Source: Ignavibacteriota bacterium (lineage in GTDB: Bacteria > Bacteroidota > Ignavibacteria > UBA10030 > UBA6906). Taken from it: a stretch of DNA of 53,695 nucleotides. Shown one piece after another: positions 16,530 through 25,759 of this stretch; the first letter of the stretch is position 1, and each line of letters starts with the position of its first letter. The DNA is taken from NCBI GenBank assembly GCA_003158475.1, contig PMJR01000092.1, forward strand, positions 4,175 to 57,869. Reading direction: 5' to 3'. Made by a program: the position numbers and the translations under genes. Under the pieces are notes generated by a model, which saw only the letters and a list, made by a program, of their open reading frames with translations, ran no database searches and was not told where the DNA came from.

Positions 16530-18191
16530 CTACCAGAAGTAAATGTTGAGTATCACGAGCACGATCACCGAGAGGATCGCGTAGAATTCCGGCCGCTTGA
16601 CGAAGGGAATACCCTCCCGGGCGGTCTTCTCCGTCAGTCCCTTCACGAGTCCCACCAGCTCCTCTTTCGGCTTCTTCTTTGTGAAGAGGCTGATAAAGAT
16701 CGTCAACGAGAAACAGACGAGCCAGGCCCACCAGGCACGCCAGAAATTCACCGCCATGTCGCTCGCCGTGTTCGAGAGCGTGAGGGTGGCGGGGTCGATC
16801 CAATGAAACTTCACGCCGAGGAACATCGCGATCGACGTCCCCATCCCCGCGAGCAGACCCCAGAACGCTCCGGCCGGCGTGATCCAGACGACGAACATGC
16901 CGAGAAGCATCGTCGCAAACAGCGGCGCGTTCACCCACGAGAATATCGCCTGCATGTAATCCATGATGCTCGGGAACCCTTTGGCCCAGTAGGCTGTGAC
17001 GACGCTCAGGACCACACCCACCACCGTGGAGATCCGGCCGACCCACATGAGGTTGGCGTCGCTCGCGTTTTTGTTGATGATCGCCCTGTAGACGTCGTAT
17101 GTCCATACCGTGTTGAAAGCGCTGATGTTCCCCGCCTGCCCCGCCATGAACCCCGCGAGAAGTGCCGAGACTCCGAGACCGACGAGCCCGTGCGGATAAT
17201 ACCGCATAATCAGGAGCGGGAGTGTGGAGTCGTAATTGACCTGCCCGCCGTCCTGGAGGAGCGCGAAGCCGCTCCCCGGAGTCTTCGCAAGTATGAGCGC
17301 GATGAGCCCGGTCAGCACCACGATGACCGGGACAGCCATTTTCGGGAACGAGGCGATGATCGGCGTCAACCGCGCCGCACGGAGATTTTTCGCCGAAAAC
17401 GCCCGCTGGACCACAAGGAAGTCTGTCGTCCAGTAGCCGAACGAGAGGACGAAGCCCAACCCGAGCACTATCCCCGCCCACGTGATCGCCATTCCGTTCT
17501 GAGAGGCGTCCGCAGAGGTCGACCAGAGAGTCCCGAACGATGCCGGGATGTTCCTCAAGACCTGATCCACCCCCCCGATCTCGACAAGCCCCAGGATCGT
17601 GACAAGGAAGAGCCCGAACCAGATCAGGAAGAACTGAATGATCTCCGTGAATATTGCGGACATCAGCCCGCTGAGTGTCACATAGAACGCCACGGTCGCC
17701 GCTGAAACCCACATGCTCACATTCCAGTCCCATCCGAGGAACGTCCGGAGGACGAGCGCCATGGCATACAGGTTGATTCCCGAGACGAGGAGCGTCATCA
17801 TGCCGAAAGCGATCCCGTTCAGCACCCGTGTCTTCTCATCGAACCTGAGCTTCAGGTACCCCGGTACCGAGTGGATCCTGCTGCTGTAATAGAAGGGCAT
17901 CATGTAGAGCCCCAGGAAGAGCATCGCCGGAATTGCCCCCACCCAGTAAAAATGGGCGACGTACATCCCGTATTTGTAGGTGTTCCCCGTCATCCCCAGG
18001 AGTTCCAGCGCCCCGAGGTTGGCTGAAAGGAACGCAATGCCGGCCACCCATGCACTGTTCTTGCGTCCCGCCATGAAATAGTCTTCCTGGCTCTTCGTAA
18101 ATCTCTTGAGGTAGTAGCCGAGCCCCAGGATAAACACGAAGTAAATCGCCAGGATCAGCCAGTCAACGACATTGAGGTTGAAAGTCGCCAT
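16530..18191 (-). CDS. Sodium:solute symporter (SSS/SLC5 family, vSGLT-like)
   Basis: The 553-residue protein has 13-14 predicted membrane segments beginning VVDWLILAIYFVFILGLGYY, then the SSS features SQEDYFMAGRKNSAWVAGIAFLSANLGALELLG and YLKLRFDEKTRVLNG. It resembles sugar-transporting members such as vSGLT more than amino-acid ones. The gene directly follows the GH20 hexosaminidase (34 bases) and precedes the small membrane protein, so the likely cargo is N-acetylhexosamine or a short amino-sugar glycan product. GAGG precedes the ATG. Confidence 0.9.
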   Translation of the reverse strand: MATFNLNVVDWLILAIYFVFILGLGYYLKRFTKSQEDYFMAGRKNSAWVAGIAFLSANLGALELLGMTGNTYKYGMYVAHFYWVGAIPAMLFLGLYMMPFYYSSRIHSVPGYLKLRFDEKTRVLNGIAFGMMTLLVSGINLYAMALVLRTFLGWDWNVSMWVSAATVAFYVTLSGLMSAIFTEIIQFFLIWFGLFLVTILGLVEIGGVDQVLRNIPASFGTLWSTSADASQNGMAITWAGIVLGLGFVLSFGYWTTDFLVVQRAFSAKNLRAARLTPIIASFPKMAVPVIVVLTGLIALILAKTPGSGFALLQDGGQVNYDSTLPLLIMRYYPHGLVGLGVSALLAGFMAGQAGNISAFNTVWTYDVYRAIINKNASDANLMWVGRISTVVGVVLSVVTAYWAKGFPSIMDYMQAIFSWVNAPLFATMLLGMFVVWITPAGAFWGLLAGMGTSIAMFLGVKFHWIDPATLTLSNTASDMAVNFWRAWWAWLVCFSLTIFISLFTKKKPKEELVGLVKGLTEKTAREGIPFVKRPEFYAILSVIVLVILNIYFW

Positions 18192-18225
18192 GCGTAATCC
18201 TCATGGTTGTTTGTTGTGGTTGTGA

Positions 18226-20583
18226 TCAGCGCGGACGCCGCCAGAGCATGGATGCGGGGATCGCCTGCAGTTCGAGTCCCGGACCTTTGATGTTCAGGTC
18301 CAGGCCGGCCTGCCGCCCCATTGTGACGACCGTAACGCTGAGTTTGTGCGAGCCGCTGCGAAGATGGAACAGTCCCGCAGGCACCCCCCACCCGACCGCA
18401 GCCCTGTTCTCCAGGAGAGGGGACCCGTCGATATTGAGCGTCGCGGAATCCTCCTGAGCGATTGTGAATTGATAGACTCCTTCCTCCCCGACGAGGAGGT
18501 AGGAATCCAGCAAGATAGTCACGCTTTCAGGACCGAGCGGAAGTCCCTCGAGGGACATCCGGTATGTGACACCCCGGAGCGTGTCCGACGCAAGACCGGG
18601 GGATGTCGGTCGCGCGGCGATCCTGTAGGAAACACCGTTCGCGCCGGGGTCGACGATGCTGAACACGCCCGAGGGAACGGGACTCATCCCACCGGAGGGG
18701 AGGAATGTCCTTGCCTTTATTCTGGTACTCGTGTGCAACGGGAGGGGACCCGTGAGGATGCGGGAAACCGCCGTCGGATCCTCCCCGTCAGTCGTGTAAC
18801 GGACGACAGATCCCGGGACCTGGCTCACCAGCGTGATGGAGGTGTCCCGAAAAAAGACGGCGCTCCCTTCAAAACCCCCCGGCGGAGGGATACGCACATT
18901 GACCCCGCGGGCGAGGAGCCGCTCGTACTGACCCGCCATCCGGGCTGAAAAATCCCGGAAGTCCCTCTTTCCGGAGGGAGACCAGACGACCTCGCTCATG
19001 GCACAGGCGCGGGGAAACGTCATATACTCGACCTTCCGCGCGTCGGCCATGTACTCCGTCCAGACATTTCCCTGCGCCCCGAGTATGCGGCGGGCCTCCT
19101 CCTTCGTGAGCCCCGGAGGGACAGGCTCGTAGGAGTAGACACGGTCCAGGGGGAGGTAATTGCCGATGGCGACGGGTTCCCCGGTGAGCCCCTGGTAGTA
19201 GTCGAAGTAACAGTTGGAGGTCGGCGTCATGACGACATCGTGTCCTGAGGAGGCGGCCGCGTTCCCGCCATCGATCCCGCGCCATGACATCACCGTGGCG
19301 TTCGGCGCAAGTCCCCCTTCCAGTATTTCATCCCACCCGACCAGTCTCTTCCCATGTGCGTTGAGAAACTTCTCGATTCTCCTGATGAAGTAGCTCTGGA
19401 GCTCGTGCTCGCCGGCAAGCCCCTCCGCCTTTATCCGTGCCTGGCACCGTGGACAGACTTTCCAGCGCGTCTTCGGGCACTCGTCGCCCCCTATGTGTAT
19501 GAACTGACCCGGGAAGAGATCCATGACTTCCGTCAGTACATCCTGGAGGATTTCAAACGTATGGTCGTTCCCGGCGCAGTAGACGTCTTCGAAGACACCC
19601 CATTTTGTCTGGACTTCAAGAGGGTCCCCCGTGCAGGAGAGTTCGGGATACGCGGCAATCGCCGCAGTCGAATGCCCCGGCATCTCGATTTCAGGGACGA
19701 TCGTCACGAACCTCTGGCGTGCGTAGGCCACCACCTCGCGCACTTCGTCCTGCGTGTAGAACCCACCGTGGGGTTGCCCGTCCCCCATCGTTTCTTTTCG
19801 CCAGGCGCCGACGGAGGTCAGCTTCGGGTATTTCTTTATCTCTATCCGCCACCCCTGGTCTTCGGTCAGGTGCCAGTGAAACACGTTGAACTTGTAGCGC
19901 GAGATCAGATCGATATACTCCTTGACGAATTTTTTCCCGAAAAAATGCCTTCCGACGTCCAGGTGCATCCCCCGCCAGGGGAACCTCGGGGCGTCCTGTA
20001 TCCTCACACACGGGACCTCCCACGCCAGGCCGTGAACAGGGACACCGTATTCGAATTCCGGCGGGAGGAGCTGGAAGAGAGTCTGGAGCGCATGGAACGC
20101 GCCGGCAGCTCCCTCCGCAGCAATCCGGATGCCGTTTTGAGCGACGGCCAATTCATACCCCTCTCCTCCCGCGGTGGTCCCCCCGCGTGCAAGCGTTAGA
20201 TATATCTTCCTCAGGGGCTTGTCGGAGGTCGCCGCAGTGTCCAGCGGGAGCGGGTACCCTGTCGACTCCCGGAGCCGGGACGCCAGAAACTCCCCGACAT
20301 CCTTCAGCACCGCGGCATTGCCGTCGACGGCGATGGATGTGCTCCCGTCGATCACGAAATTCCCCTGGCGCTGTTCGACACTCACCGGATTCGGCACGAG
20401 GGAAAGAACGTTTCGTGTCTCCCCGGCGGAGGCCGGCACGGAGGAGATCAGGAGAAACGACAGAAGGAAAAGGGGAAACCGGAGGGACGGAACTCCGAAG
20501 AGGCCGAGGTAGTCCTGGTGTTCGCCGAACAGGCAGACGCGTCCCGGGGTGGAGACGGAAATGACGGCAGAGGTTGTCTGCAT
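18226..20583 (-). CDS. GH20 beta-N-acetylhexosaminidase fused to a GHMP-kinase N-terminal remnant
   Basis: From residue 35 this is a secreted GH20 enzyme: hydrophobic signal (about 35-53), GH20b domain (60-190), catalytic barrel with the D367-E368 pair in HIGGDECPKTRW, a chitobiase C-terminal/Fn3-like piece (about 560-625) and a PA14-like domain (about 640-770). It removes terminal GlcNAc or GalNAc. The first 28 residues do not belong: STPGRVCLFGEHQDYLGL is the ATP-site opening of galactokinase-type GHMP kinases. No ATG, GTG or TTG lies between that block and the signal peptide, so the kinase start now drives the hydrolase. This looks like an in-frame deletion joint. It is followed by its SSS symporter. 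Confidence 0.88.
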   Translation of the reverse strand: MQTTSAVISVSTPGRVCLFGEHQDYLGLFGVPSLRFPLFLLSFLLISSVPASAGETRNVLSLVPNPVSVEQRQGNFVIDGSTSIAVDGNAAVLKDVGEFLASRLRESTGYPLPLDTAATSDKPLRKIYLTLARGGTTAGGEGYELAVAQNGIRIAAEGAAGAFHALQTLFQLLPPEFEYGVPVHGLAWEVPCVRIQDAPRFPWRGMHLDVGRHFFGKKFVKEYIDLISRYKFNVFHWHLTEDQGWRIEIKKYPKLTSVGAWRKETMGDGQPHGGFYTQDEVREVVAYARQRFVTIVPEIEMPGHSTAAIAAYPELSCTGDPLEVQTKWGVFEDVYCAGNDHTFEILQDVLTEVMDLFPGQFIHIGGDECPKTRWKVCPRCQARIKAEGLAGEHELQSYFIRRIEKFLNAHGKRLVGWDEILEGGLAPNATVMSWRGIDGGNAAASSGHDVVMTPTSNCYFDYYQGLTGEPVAIGNYLPLDRVYSYEPVPPGLTKEEARRILGAQGNVWTEYMADARKVEYMTFPRACAMSEVVWSPSGKRDFRDFSARMAGQYERLLARGVNVRIPPPGGFEGSAVFFRDTSITLVSQVPGSVVRYTTDGEDPTAVSRILTGPLPLHTSTRIKARTFLPSGGMSPVPSGVFSIVDPGANGVSYRIAARPTSPGLASDTLRGVTYRMSLEGLPLGPESVTILLDSYLLVGEEGVYQFTIAQEDSATLNIDGSPLLENRAAVGWGVPAGLFHLRSGSHKLSVTVVTMGRQAGLDLNIKGPGLELQAIPASMLWRRPR

Positions 20584-20703
20584 GGGCAGATCAGAGACGG
20601 AAAAGGGGGGCGCGGGCGGACAACGGTCCGGAGGATCCCCCGTGAAGAGGACAGGATTTGGCGCAGCATAATGTATGACGGATCTGCGACAATTGCCAGC
20701 CGT

Positions 20704-21516
20704 TCAGACCGGAACGATTTCGGAGGGGAGCGATTTGAAAGTCTGGACCACGCGGACCGCGGTGAACCCCTCGCGGAGGAGTGCCCCGGCGGTCGCCCGC
20801 TCCGCCAGCTCGTTCGTGTTGCATTGCTGGCTGATATGTGCGAGGACGACCGCGCCGGGGGGCCGGGCGCTGGAACGGACCACCTCGCTGACGAATCCGG
20901 CACACTGGTCGTTGGAGAGATGCCCGATCTCCTTGATCCGCTTTTTCAGCCAGGCGGGGCGCCCCGATCCTTCAAGCATCGCGAGGTCATGGTTTGACTC
21001 GATCACCACGGCATGCGCATCCCTGAAATGCTCAACGAGTCCCTCCCCGGCAAAGCCCAGGTCCGTGGCGATGGCCACCTTGCAGCGCCCTGGGACAGAT
21101 CGGTCGATGATCCCGAAGCCGAAGCATCCCCCGGGAGAATCGTGCGGCACGCCGAATGACTCGATTCCGAACGTTCCGGCTTCCCCCCCGGCACTCTCGA
21201 GTTCCAAGAGGAGACCCAGTCTCGCCGCTCGCTGGAGAGAAGGGTATGCACGGCGGAGAACATTCGTGAGCTCCCGCCGGACGATGACGGGAACCCGATT
21301 CTGCACCAACAGGTCGATGGAACTATCGTTGACGTGGTCGCTGTGGGCGTGCGTGATGAGGAGCCCCGCAAGGGGGGGGATGTCGAGATCGGGCGACTCG
21401 AGACACGAACTGATGTACCTGCGGCTGAACCCGCAGTCCACCATCACCGTATTCTGTGCGTTCCAGACCAGCGTGCAGTTCCCCGCGCTCGAGCTCCCGA
21501 GTACCCGGAGGTGCAT
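20704..21516 (-). CDS. MBL-fold metallohydrolase, WalJ/YycJ-like
   Basis: The 270-residue protein opens MHLRVLGSSSAGNCTLV and has the metallo-beta-lactamase motif THAHSDHVND, a second-site H (GVPHDS), an ATDLGF aspartate and a late H in VLAHIS. The GSSSxGN start is typical of YycJ/WalJ-type exonuclease-like hydrolases. The start is placed at 21516 by that family N terminus. It lies upstream of and in the same direction as the GH20 gene with a 120-base gap, so it may be independent. The precise substrate is not readable. Confidence 0.85.
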   Translation of the reverse strand: MHLRVLGSSSAGNCTLVWNAQNTVMVDCGFSRRYISSCLESPDLDIPPLAGLLITHAHSDHVNDSSIDLLVQNRVPVIVRRELTNVLRRAYPSLQRAARLGLLLELESAGGEAGTFGIESFGVPHDSPGGCFGFGIIDRSVPGRCKVAIATDLGFAGEGLVEHFRDAHAVVIESNHDLAMLEGSGRPAWLKKRIKEIGHLSNDQCAGFVSEVVRSSARPPGAVVLAHISQQCNTNELAERATAGALLREGFTAVRVVQTFKSLPSEIVPV

Positions 21517-21817
21517 GGCGTCAGCGGAGCGACGTGGTGACTTCCGGTGAGAGCCCGGCAGCCAACCCCACAACTAACCCCACAACTAAGCACAGAGTGC
21601 ATGTCACAGAGAATATCCGTCGGAACATGGTGCCTCTCTTAAAATGGGAAAGCGCGGAAGTGGACAGGGGGGTTCGCGCGCTGCAGAGTATACCAAAAGT
21701 TGACTAAGAGTTCAACATTGATGAGATTTCGTTAGAAGAGGTTCGCCCGGTACGCCAGGGACGCTGCATGGCGGGAATCTCGGGTGCCAGGGACACGACG
21801 AGCCGGAAGGATCACAC
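21517..21817. other. Divergent intergenic region with a 12-bp tandem repeat
   Basis: This 301-base gap separates the MBL gene (-) from the GH89 gene (+). It holds a tandem repeat at 21564-21587 and a GTTGA...TCAAC imperfect inverted repeat near 21700-21715 that could be part of the GH89 promoter. I see no convincing ORF or structured RNA. GGAAGGA lies just before the GH89 start. Confidence 0.5.
21564..21587. repeat. Tandem 12-bp repeat, two copies
   Basis: The unit AACCCCACAACT occurs twice head to tail, and the copies are identical. It lies in the leader of the MBL gene, about 50 bases upstream of its start codon on the minus strand. Confidence 0.85.
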
Positions 21818-23995
21818 GTGACGAAAATCTTACTTGCGGCATTCCTGACCCTCCTGACGTTCGGTTTCTCGGCGGCACAGCCGGCGAAGTCGCGGCTGCC
21901 GCTCGCGGCCGCCGAATGGCTTATCAAGCGGACGATAAAAGAGAGAGCATCGTCATTCAAGCTCGAGCTGATCCCAAGGGATGACGGGAAAGACGTTTTC
22001 GAACTCGCAGCGACAGGCGGGACCGTGACCATCGGGGGATCGGGGGCGCTCGCACTCAGCAGGGGCTTTTATCATTACCTCCGGTACGCCTGCAACTCCC
22101 AGATCACGTGGAGCGGGGCACATCTTGCCCTCCCGGGGCGGCTTCCCGACTTTCCCAAGACACGCGTTGTCTCACCGTATCTCTACCGCCAGTACTTCAA
22201 CGTCTGCACATTCGGCTATTCGACCGTCTGGTGGGACTGGAAGCGCTGGGAGCGGGAGATAGACTGGATGGCGCTCCACGGGATCTCGATGCCTCTCGCA
22301 TTGACCGGGGAGGAGGTCGTATGGAGAAAGGTGTGGCAGTCGATGGGGATCTCCGGCTCGGATCTCGACGCCTACTTCACGGGCCCCGCATTTCTCCCCT
22401 GGCACCGGATGGGGAATGTCAACAAACATGGAGGCCCTATCCCCCGTGGATGGATCGAGGGGCAGGCATCACTGCAGAAGAAGATTCTCGCCAGGATGCG
22501 GGCGCTCGGCATGACCCCGGTCGTCCCGGCATTTTCGGGGTTCGTGCCCGGGCCACTCAAACGGCTCCACCCGGAGGCGCGCGTGCACGACATCGGCGCC
22601 TGGGGAGGTTTTCCGAAAGAGTACGGGACGCACATGCTCTCCCCCGCCTCCCCCCTTTTCCGGGAAATCGGGAAACAGTTCATCACCGAGTACCGGAAAA
22701 CGTTCGGGACGGACCATTACTACCTCGCGGACAGCTTCAACGACCCCGAGGTACCTGTCTCCGATACTGCCCGATATCGCGAGCTCGCACAACTCGGAGA
22801 GGCAGTGTATTCGTCGATCACATCAGGTGACCCGGAAGGGACGTGGGTGATGCAGGGGGGGCTTTTCCACAGCGACAGGGGGTTCTGGGACAAAGCCTCG
22901 GCGCGGGCTCTCCTCAGCAGGGTGCCGAACGACAGGATGATCATACTTGACCTGGACAACGAGCTTTTTCACGGGTGGAAGGAGCAGGAAGGCTTTTACG
23001 GTAAACAGTGGATTTACAGCCTCATACACAATTTCGGCGGCAACACGCCGCTCACAGGGAACCTCGACTTCACCGCGAGTGATCCGGTCGCAGCGCTCCG
23101 GAGTCCGGACCGCGGGAGACTTGCGGGGATGGGGCTCGCACCGGAAGGGATAGAAAACAACGACGTCCTCTACGAGCTCACCACCGACATGAGCTGGTCG
23201 GACGAACCTATCCCCGTCGACCGATGGCTCGAGGGGTATGCCAGGTCCAGGTACGGGAGCCTCCCGGAGGGGATCCGGAAGGCATGGGCCCTCCTTGCCA
23301 CTTCGGCGTACTCCCGGGGAGCGACAAGCATCCGGCACGGATTCCAGATGCGGCCGAGACGGACCGTGCAGGGGAACGTCGATGTATCGCCTGCCTTCGG
23401 AGACGCCGTCCGCCTGTTCCTTTCCTGCAGCGATTCACTCAGGGGAAGTGCGCTCTACACCGGCGACGCGATCGAGCTGGCTGCCCAGTTTCTCGGCGGG
23501 GCGGTCGATGACCGTTTGCGGAATGCCATACGCGCCCACGACGCAGGAATGCCCGGTCTGCGGGACACGCTGGCGGGGGAAGCCTTCAGGCTCATGAACG
23601 GGATCGATGCATTGCTCAACTGCCGGAAGGACAGACGCCTTGAGGGGTGGATCGCGGACGCACGCGGGTGGGGAGTGACCGGGGCGGACTCCGCACTGTA
23701 CGAAGAAAATGCACGGCTCCAGGTCACCGTCTGGGGCGGACCGTTGCTGTTCGACTATGCGTCGAAGATGTGGAGCGGACTCGTCAGGGATTTCTACGCC
23801 GGACGCTGGAAGAGATTTTTCGAGCTCCTCCGTTCCACCCCGCGGGGAGCCGCGGTGCAATCCGAAGAACTTGTTGCATGGGAGGAAGCGTGGACGAAAC
23901 AGAGGACACTCTCCCCCCCCACAACGATCGATGACCCGCTGCGTGCCGCCCGGGAAATGATCGAAACGGCTTCCCGCGCTGACCCGCGGCGGTGA
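21818..23995 (+). CDS. Secreted GH89 alpha-N-acetylglucosaminidase (NAGLU family)
   Basis: The 725-residue protein has a signal peptide (to about SAAQ-P22). The three NAGLU regions follow: an N-terminal alpha/beta domain, the catalytic barrel (WWDWKRWEREIDWMALHGIS, TGEEVVWRKVW, PVVPAFSGFVP, ADSFNDPEVP, QGGLFHS) and a helical C domain (about 470-720). The family hydrolyses terminal alpha-linked GlcNAc, as in heparan sulfate fragments and gastric mucin O-glycans. It starts with GTG at 21818 after GGAAGGA. It is divergent from the MBL gene but close to GH20 and the SSS symporter, forming an amino-sugar glycan module. Confidence 0.93.
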   Translation: MTKILLAAFLTLLTFGFSAAQPAKSRLPLAAAEWLIKRTIKERASSFKLELIPRDDGKDVFELAATGGTVTIGGSGALALSRGFYHYLRYACNSQITWSGAHLALPGRLPDFPKTRVVSPYLYRQYFNVCTFGYSTVWWDWKRWEREIDWMALHGISMPLALTGEEVVWRKVWQSMGISGSDLDAYFTGPAFLPWHRMGNVNKHGGPIPRGWIEGQASLQKKILARMRALGMTPVVPAFSGFVPGPLKRLHPEARVHDIGAWGGFPKEYGTHMLSPASPLFREIGKQFITEYRKTFGTDHYYLADSFNDPEVPVSDTARYRELAQLGEAVYSSITSGDPEGTWVMQGGLFHSDRGFWDKASARALLSRVPNDRMIILDLDNELFHGWKEQEGFYGKQWIYSLIHNFGGNTPLTGNLDFTASDPVAALRSPDRGRLAGMGLAPEGIENNDVLYELTTDMSWSDEPIPVDRWLEGYARSRYGSLPEGIRKAWALLATSAYSRGATSIRHGFQMRPRRTVQGNVDVSPAFGDAVRLFLSCSDSLRGSALYTGDAIELAAQFLGGAVDDRLRNAIRAHDAGMPGLRDTLAGEAFRLMNGIDALLNCRKDRRLEGWIADARGWGVTGADSALYEENARLQVTVWGGPLLFDYASKMWSGLVRDFYAGRWKRFFELLRSTPRGAAVQSEELVAWEEAWTKQRTLSPPTTIDDPLRAAREMIETASRADPRR

Positions 23996-24039
23996 AAATC
24001 GAAGGAGAACCGCCCGGGCCCGAGCGGTGACGGCGATAC

Positions 24040-24684
24040 CTATTTTGCTTCGAGCGAAATCTCTTCCTTTTCGTCGTACATCGTCCCGAAAACGTAATCC
24101 CAGATGGGGGTGCTGACGCCGAACCCCCGCCCGTTGTCGAGGTAATGGTGACGGACGTGGTGGTGCTTCAGCCAGAGGCCCAGCTTCCCCTTCATCGGCG
24201 CATGATGCGTCGCATAGTGGATCTCATCATAGCAGATGTAGCCGAAAATGAACCCGGCGAATGTCGCGGCAACGTAGGGACCGGGGAGCACGAGCGCGAA
24301 CAGGCCGAGAAAAAGAGATGCCAGCGGGATGCTGACCACGGGGGGCATCACCAGGCGTTTCGAATCCTGCGGGTAGTCGTGATGCACGCCGTGCATCAGG
24401 AAGTGAAGGCGCTTTCCCCACATTGTGGTCGGCTCATAATGGAACACGAACCTGTGGAGGAGGTACTCGGTCAGAGTCCACACAAACAGCCCCGCCAGGA
24501 ATTCCATGACGATCCCGGTCGCGGAAAGAACACCGGCTGTCACAGAGATAAAGAAGCAATAAACTACCACCGGCAGGTAGACAATTATGGGAACGCTCCA
24601 GTGGACATGCGTGAAGAGTTCGAGGAAACTGCTCTGGAACAGGCGCGCAGATTCGTCCTTATTTGAGACGTAGAGTTTGGCCAT
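24040..24684 (-). CDS. Fatty acid 2-hydroxylase-like membrane di-iron enzyme
   Basis: The 214-residue protein of the sterol desaturase/fatty acid hydroxylase superfamily shows the histidine boxes HRFVFH, HFLMHGVHHDYP, HYATHH and HHHVRHH. It has four predicted membrane segments (about 30-70 and 120-150). It matches the Scs7/FA2H catalytic domain without the cytochrome b5 part. Such enzymes add a 2-hydroxyl to acyl chains of sphingolipids or other lipids and need oxygen. A good sigma-70-type promoter lies at 24724-24752. It is a single gene converging on GH89. Confidence 0.85.
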   Translation of the reverse strand: MAKLYVSNKDESARLFQSSFLELFTHVHWSVPIIVYLPVVVYCFFISVTAGVLSATGIVMEFLAGLFVWTLTEYLLHRFVFHYEPTTMWGKRLHFLMHGVHHDYPQDSKRLVMPPVVSIPLASLFLGLFALVLPGPYVAATFAGFIFGYICYDEIHYATHHAPMKGKLGLWLKHHHVRHHYLDNGRGFGVSTPIWDYVFGTMYDEKEEISLEAK

Positions 24685-24723
24685 ATATCACCCCGGTCAG
24701 ATGGTACAACTGCAAGTTCAGAC

Positions 24724-24752
24724 AATATATGAAAAATGTGTCAATTCTTCAA
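24724..24752 (-). promoter_or_regulatory. Sigma-70-like promoter of the fatty acid hydroxylase gene
   Basis: Read on the minus strand, TTGAAG (24752-24747) and TATATT (24729-24724) are separated by 17 bases. Transcription would start about 35 bases before the ATG at 24684. The region is notably A/T-rich against a GC-rich background. Confidence 0.6.
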
Positions 24753-24848
24753 ATTCTGGAACGAAAAACCGGGACGGGAGGTTCCCGCAGGGGCGTCAAT
24801 CGTGCAAGAGCCGGGGAGGTTCACTACAGAGGCGCGTTCAAGTGGGTC

Positions 24849-25679
24849 TCAGCGGGACCCGACCTTTAGAGAACGGATGATCTCTTCAAGGAGGGTCAGG
24901 TCGGGTGTAAATTTCTTCACCGGGAGCTTATTGAGCATCTCGGTCGTCTGCTTCAGGTAGTCATCGTACCCCGCCCGGAACGCCGCCCCGTTGTCGACCC
25001 GCCCGGACCCAGGAAGCCCCTGGGCGGCCACGGGGAAAACTGCGCAAACGTACCATAAATTGTCGTCGGTCAATCCCTGGAACGTGTACACGAGGAACCT
25101 GTTGTTGATCGGGCTCTGCTCCTGATCATACTGTGTCAGGAACAGCACACCCCGCCCGTCTCTGAACCGGATGAGCCTCTTCCTTCCGACAAACAGCTGC
25201 CGTTCGTCGGCCCAGGGGAGAAAGGGGATGGATTCCGTCACCGAAGCGGCCCGACGTCCCAGCAATTTGTCGAGATCGTCGACCGCCTGTCGCATGGTCG
25301 GATACTCCTCGTCGAACCTGGGGTCCGAGGGATCGGATGTCGGGAAGATGGAGATCTGCGGAAGCGCGTACATGGAGGAGGGTTCGCGGTGAAGACGACC
25401 GGCGTATGAATCCCGGAGCGTGATCACAATATGTTGCGGGGCGACTTCGTCCGGCTTGTCGCTCTTGTCCTCGAGCGGCAGTGCGGGAACCGTTTCCGCC
25501 AGGTACTCCTTCGACAGCGCGGCGTCGAACTCCAGCGTCACCCCCTTGTACGTGACAGAGTGCTTGTGGTTCTTCCCTTGCGCGGCCGCGCCGGAAGAGA
25601 TAACCGGGGCGGCCACGAGCACCGCGATCACCAGCGTGCCGAGAGCCGTGCGGCACCCGGGGACGTATCGTCGTTTCAT
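24849..25679 (-). CDS. Secreted protein of unknown function
   Basis: The 276-residue product starts MKRRYVPG with a signal peptide ending near GAAAQ. The mature part has alternating strands and helices, a central LPWADERQLFVGRKRLIRFRDGRGVLFLTQYDQE block and a helical C terminus (YDDYLKQTTEMLNKLP). I recognise no family or catalytic motif. The 5' start is chosen from the signal peptide. It lies 80 bases downstream of the EamA transporter gene on the same strand and may be co-transcribed with it. Confidence 0.65.
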   Translation of the reverse strand: MKRRYVPGCRTALGTLVIAVLVAAPVISSGAAAQGKNHKHSVTYKGVTLEFDAALSKEYLAETVPALPLEDKSDKPDEVAPQHIVITLRDSYAGRLHREPSSMYALPQISIFPTSDPSDPRFDEEYPTMRQAVDDLDKLLGRRAASVTESIPFLPWADERQLFVGRKRLIRFRDGRGVLFLTQYDQEQSPINNRFLVYTFQGLTDDNLWYVCAVFPVAAQGLPGSGRVDNGAAFRAGYDDYLKQTTEMLNKLPVKKFTPDLTLLEEIIRSLKVGSR

Positions 25680-25759
25680 CTGGGAGATCCCATGCACTAA
25701 TGGTAGTGCCCCTGCGGTTCAGAATCAACTCCTGGAGGTGACCTCCGCCGGCGGACATT

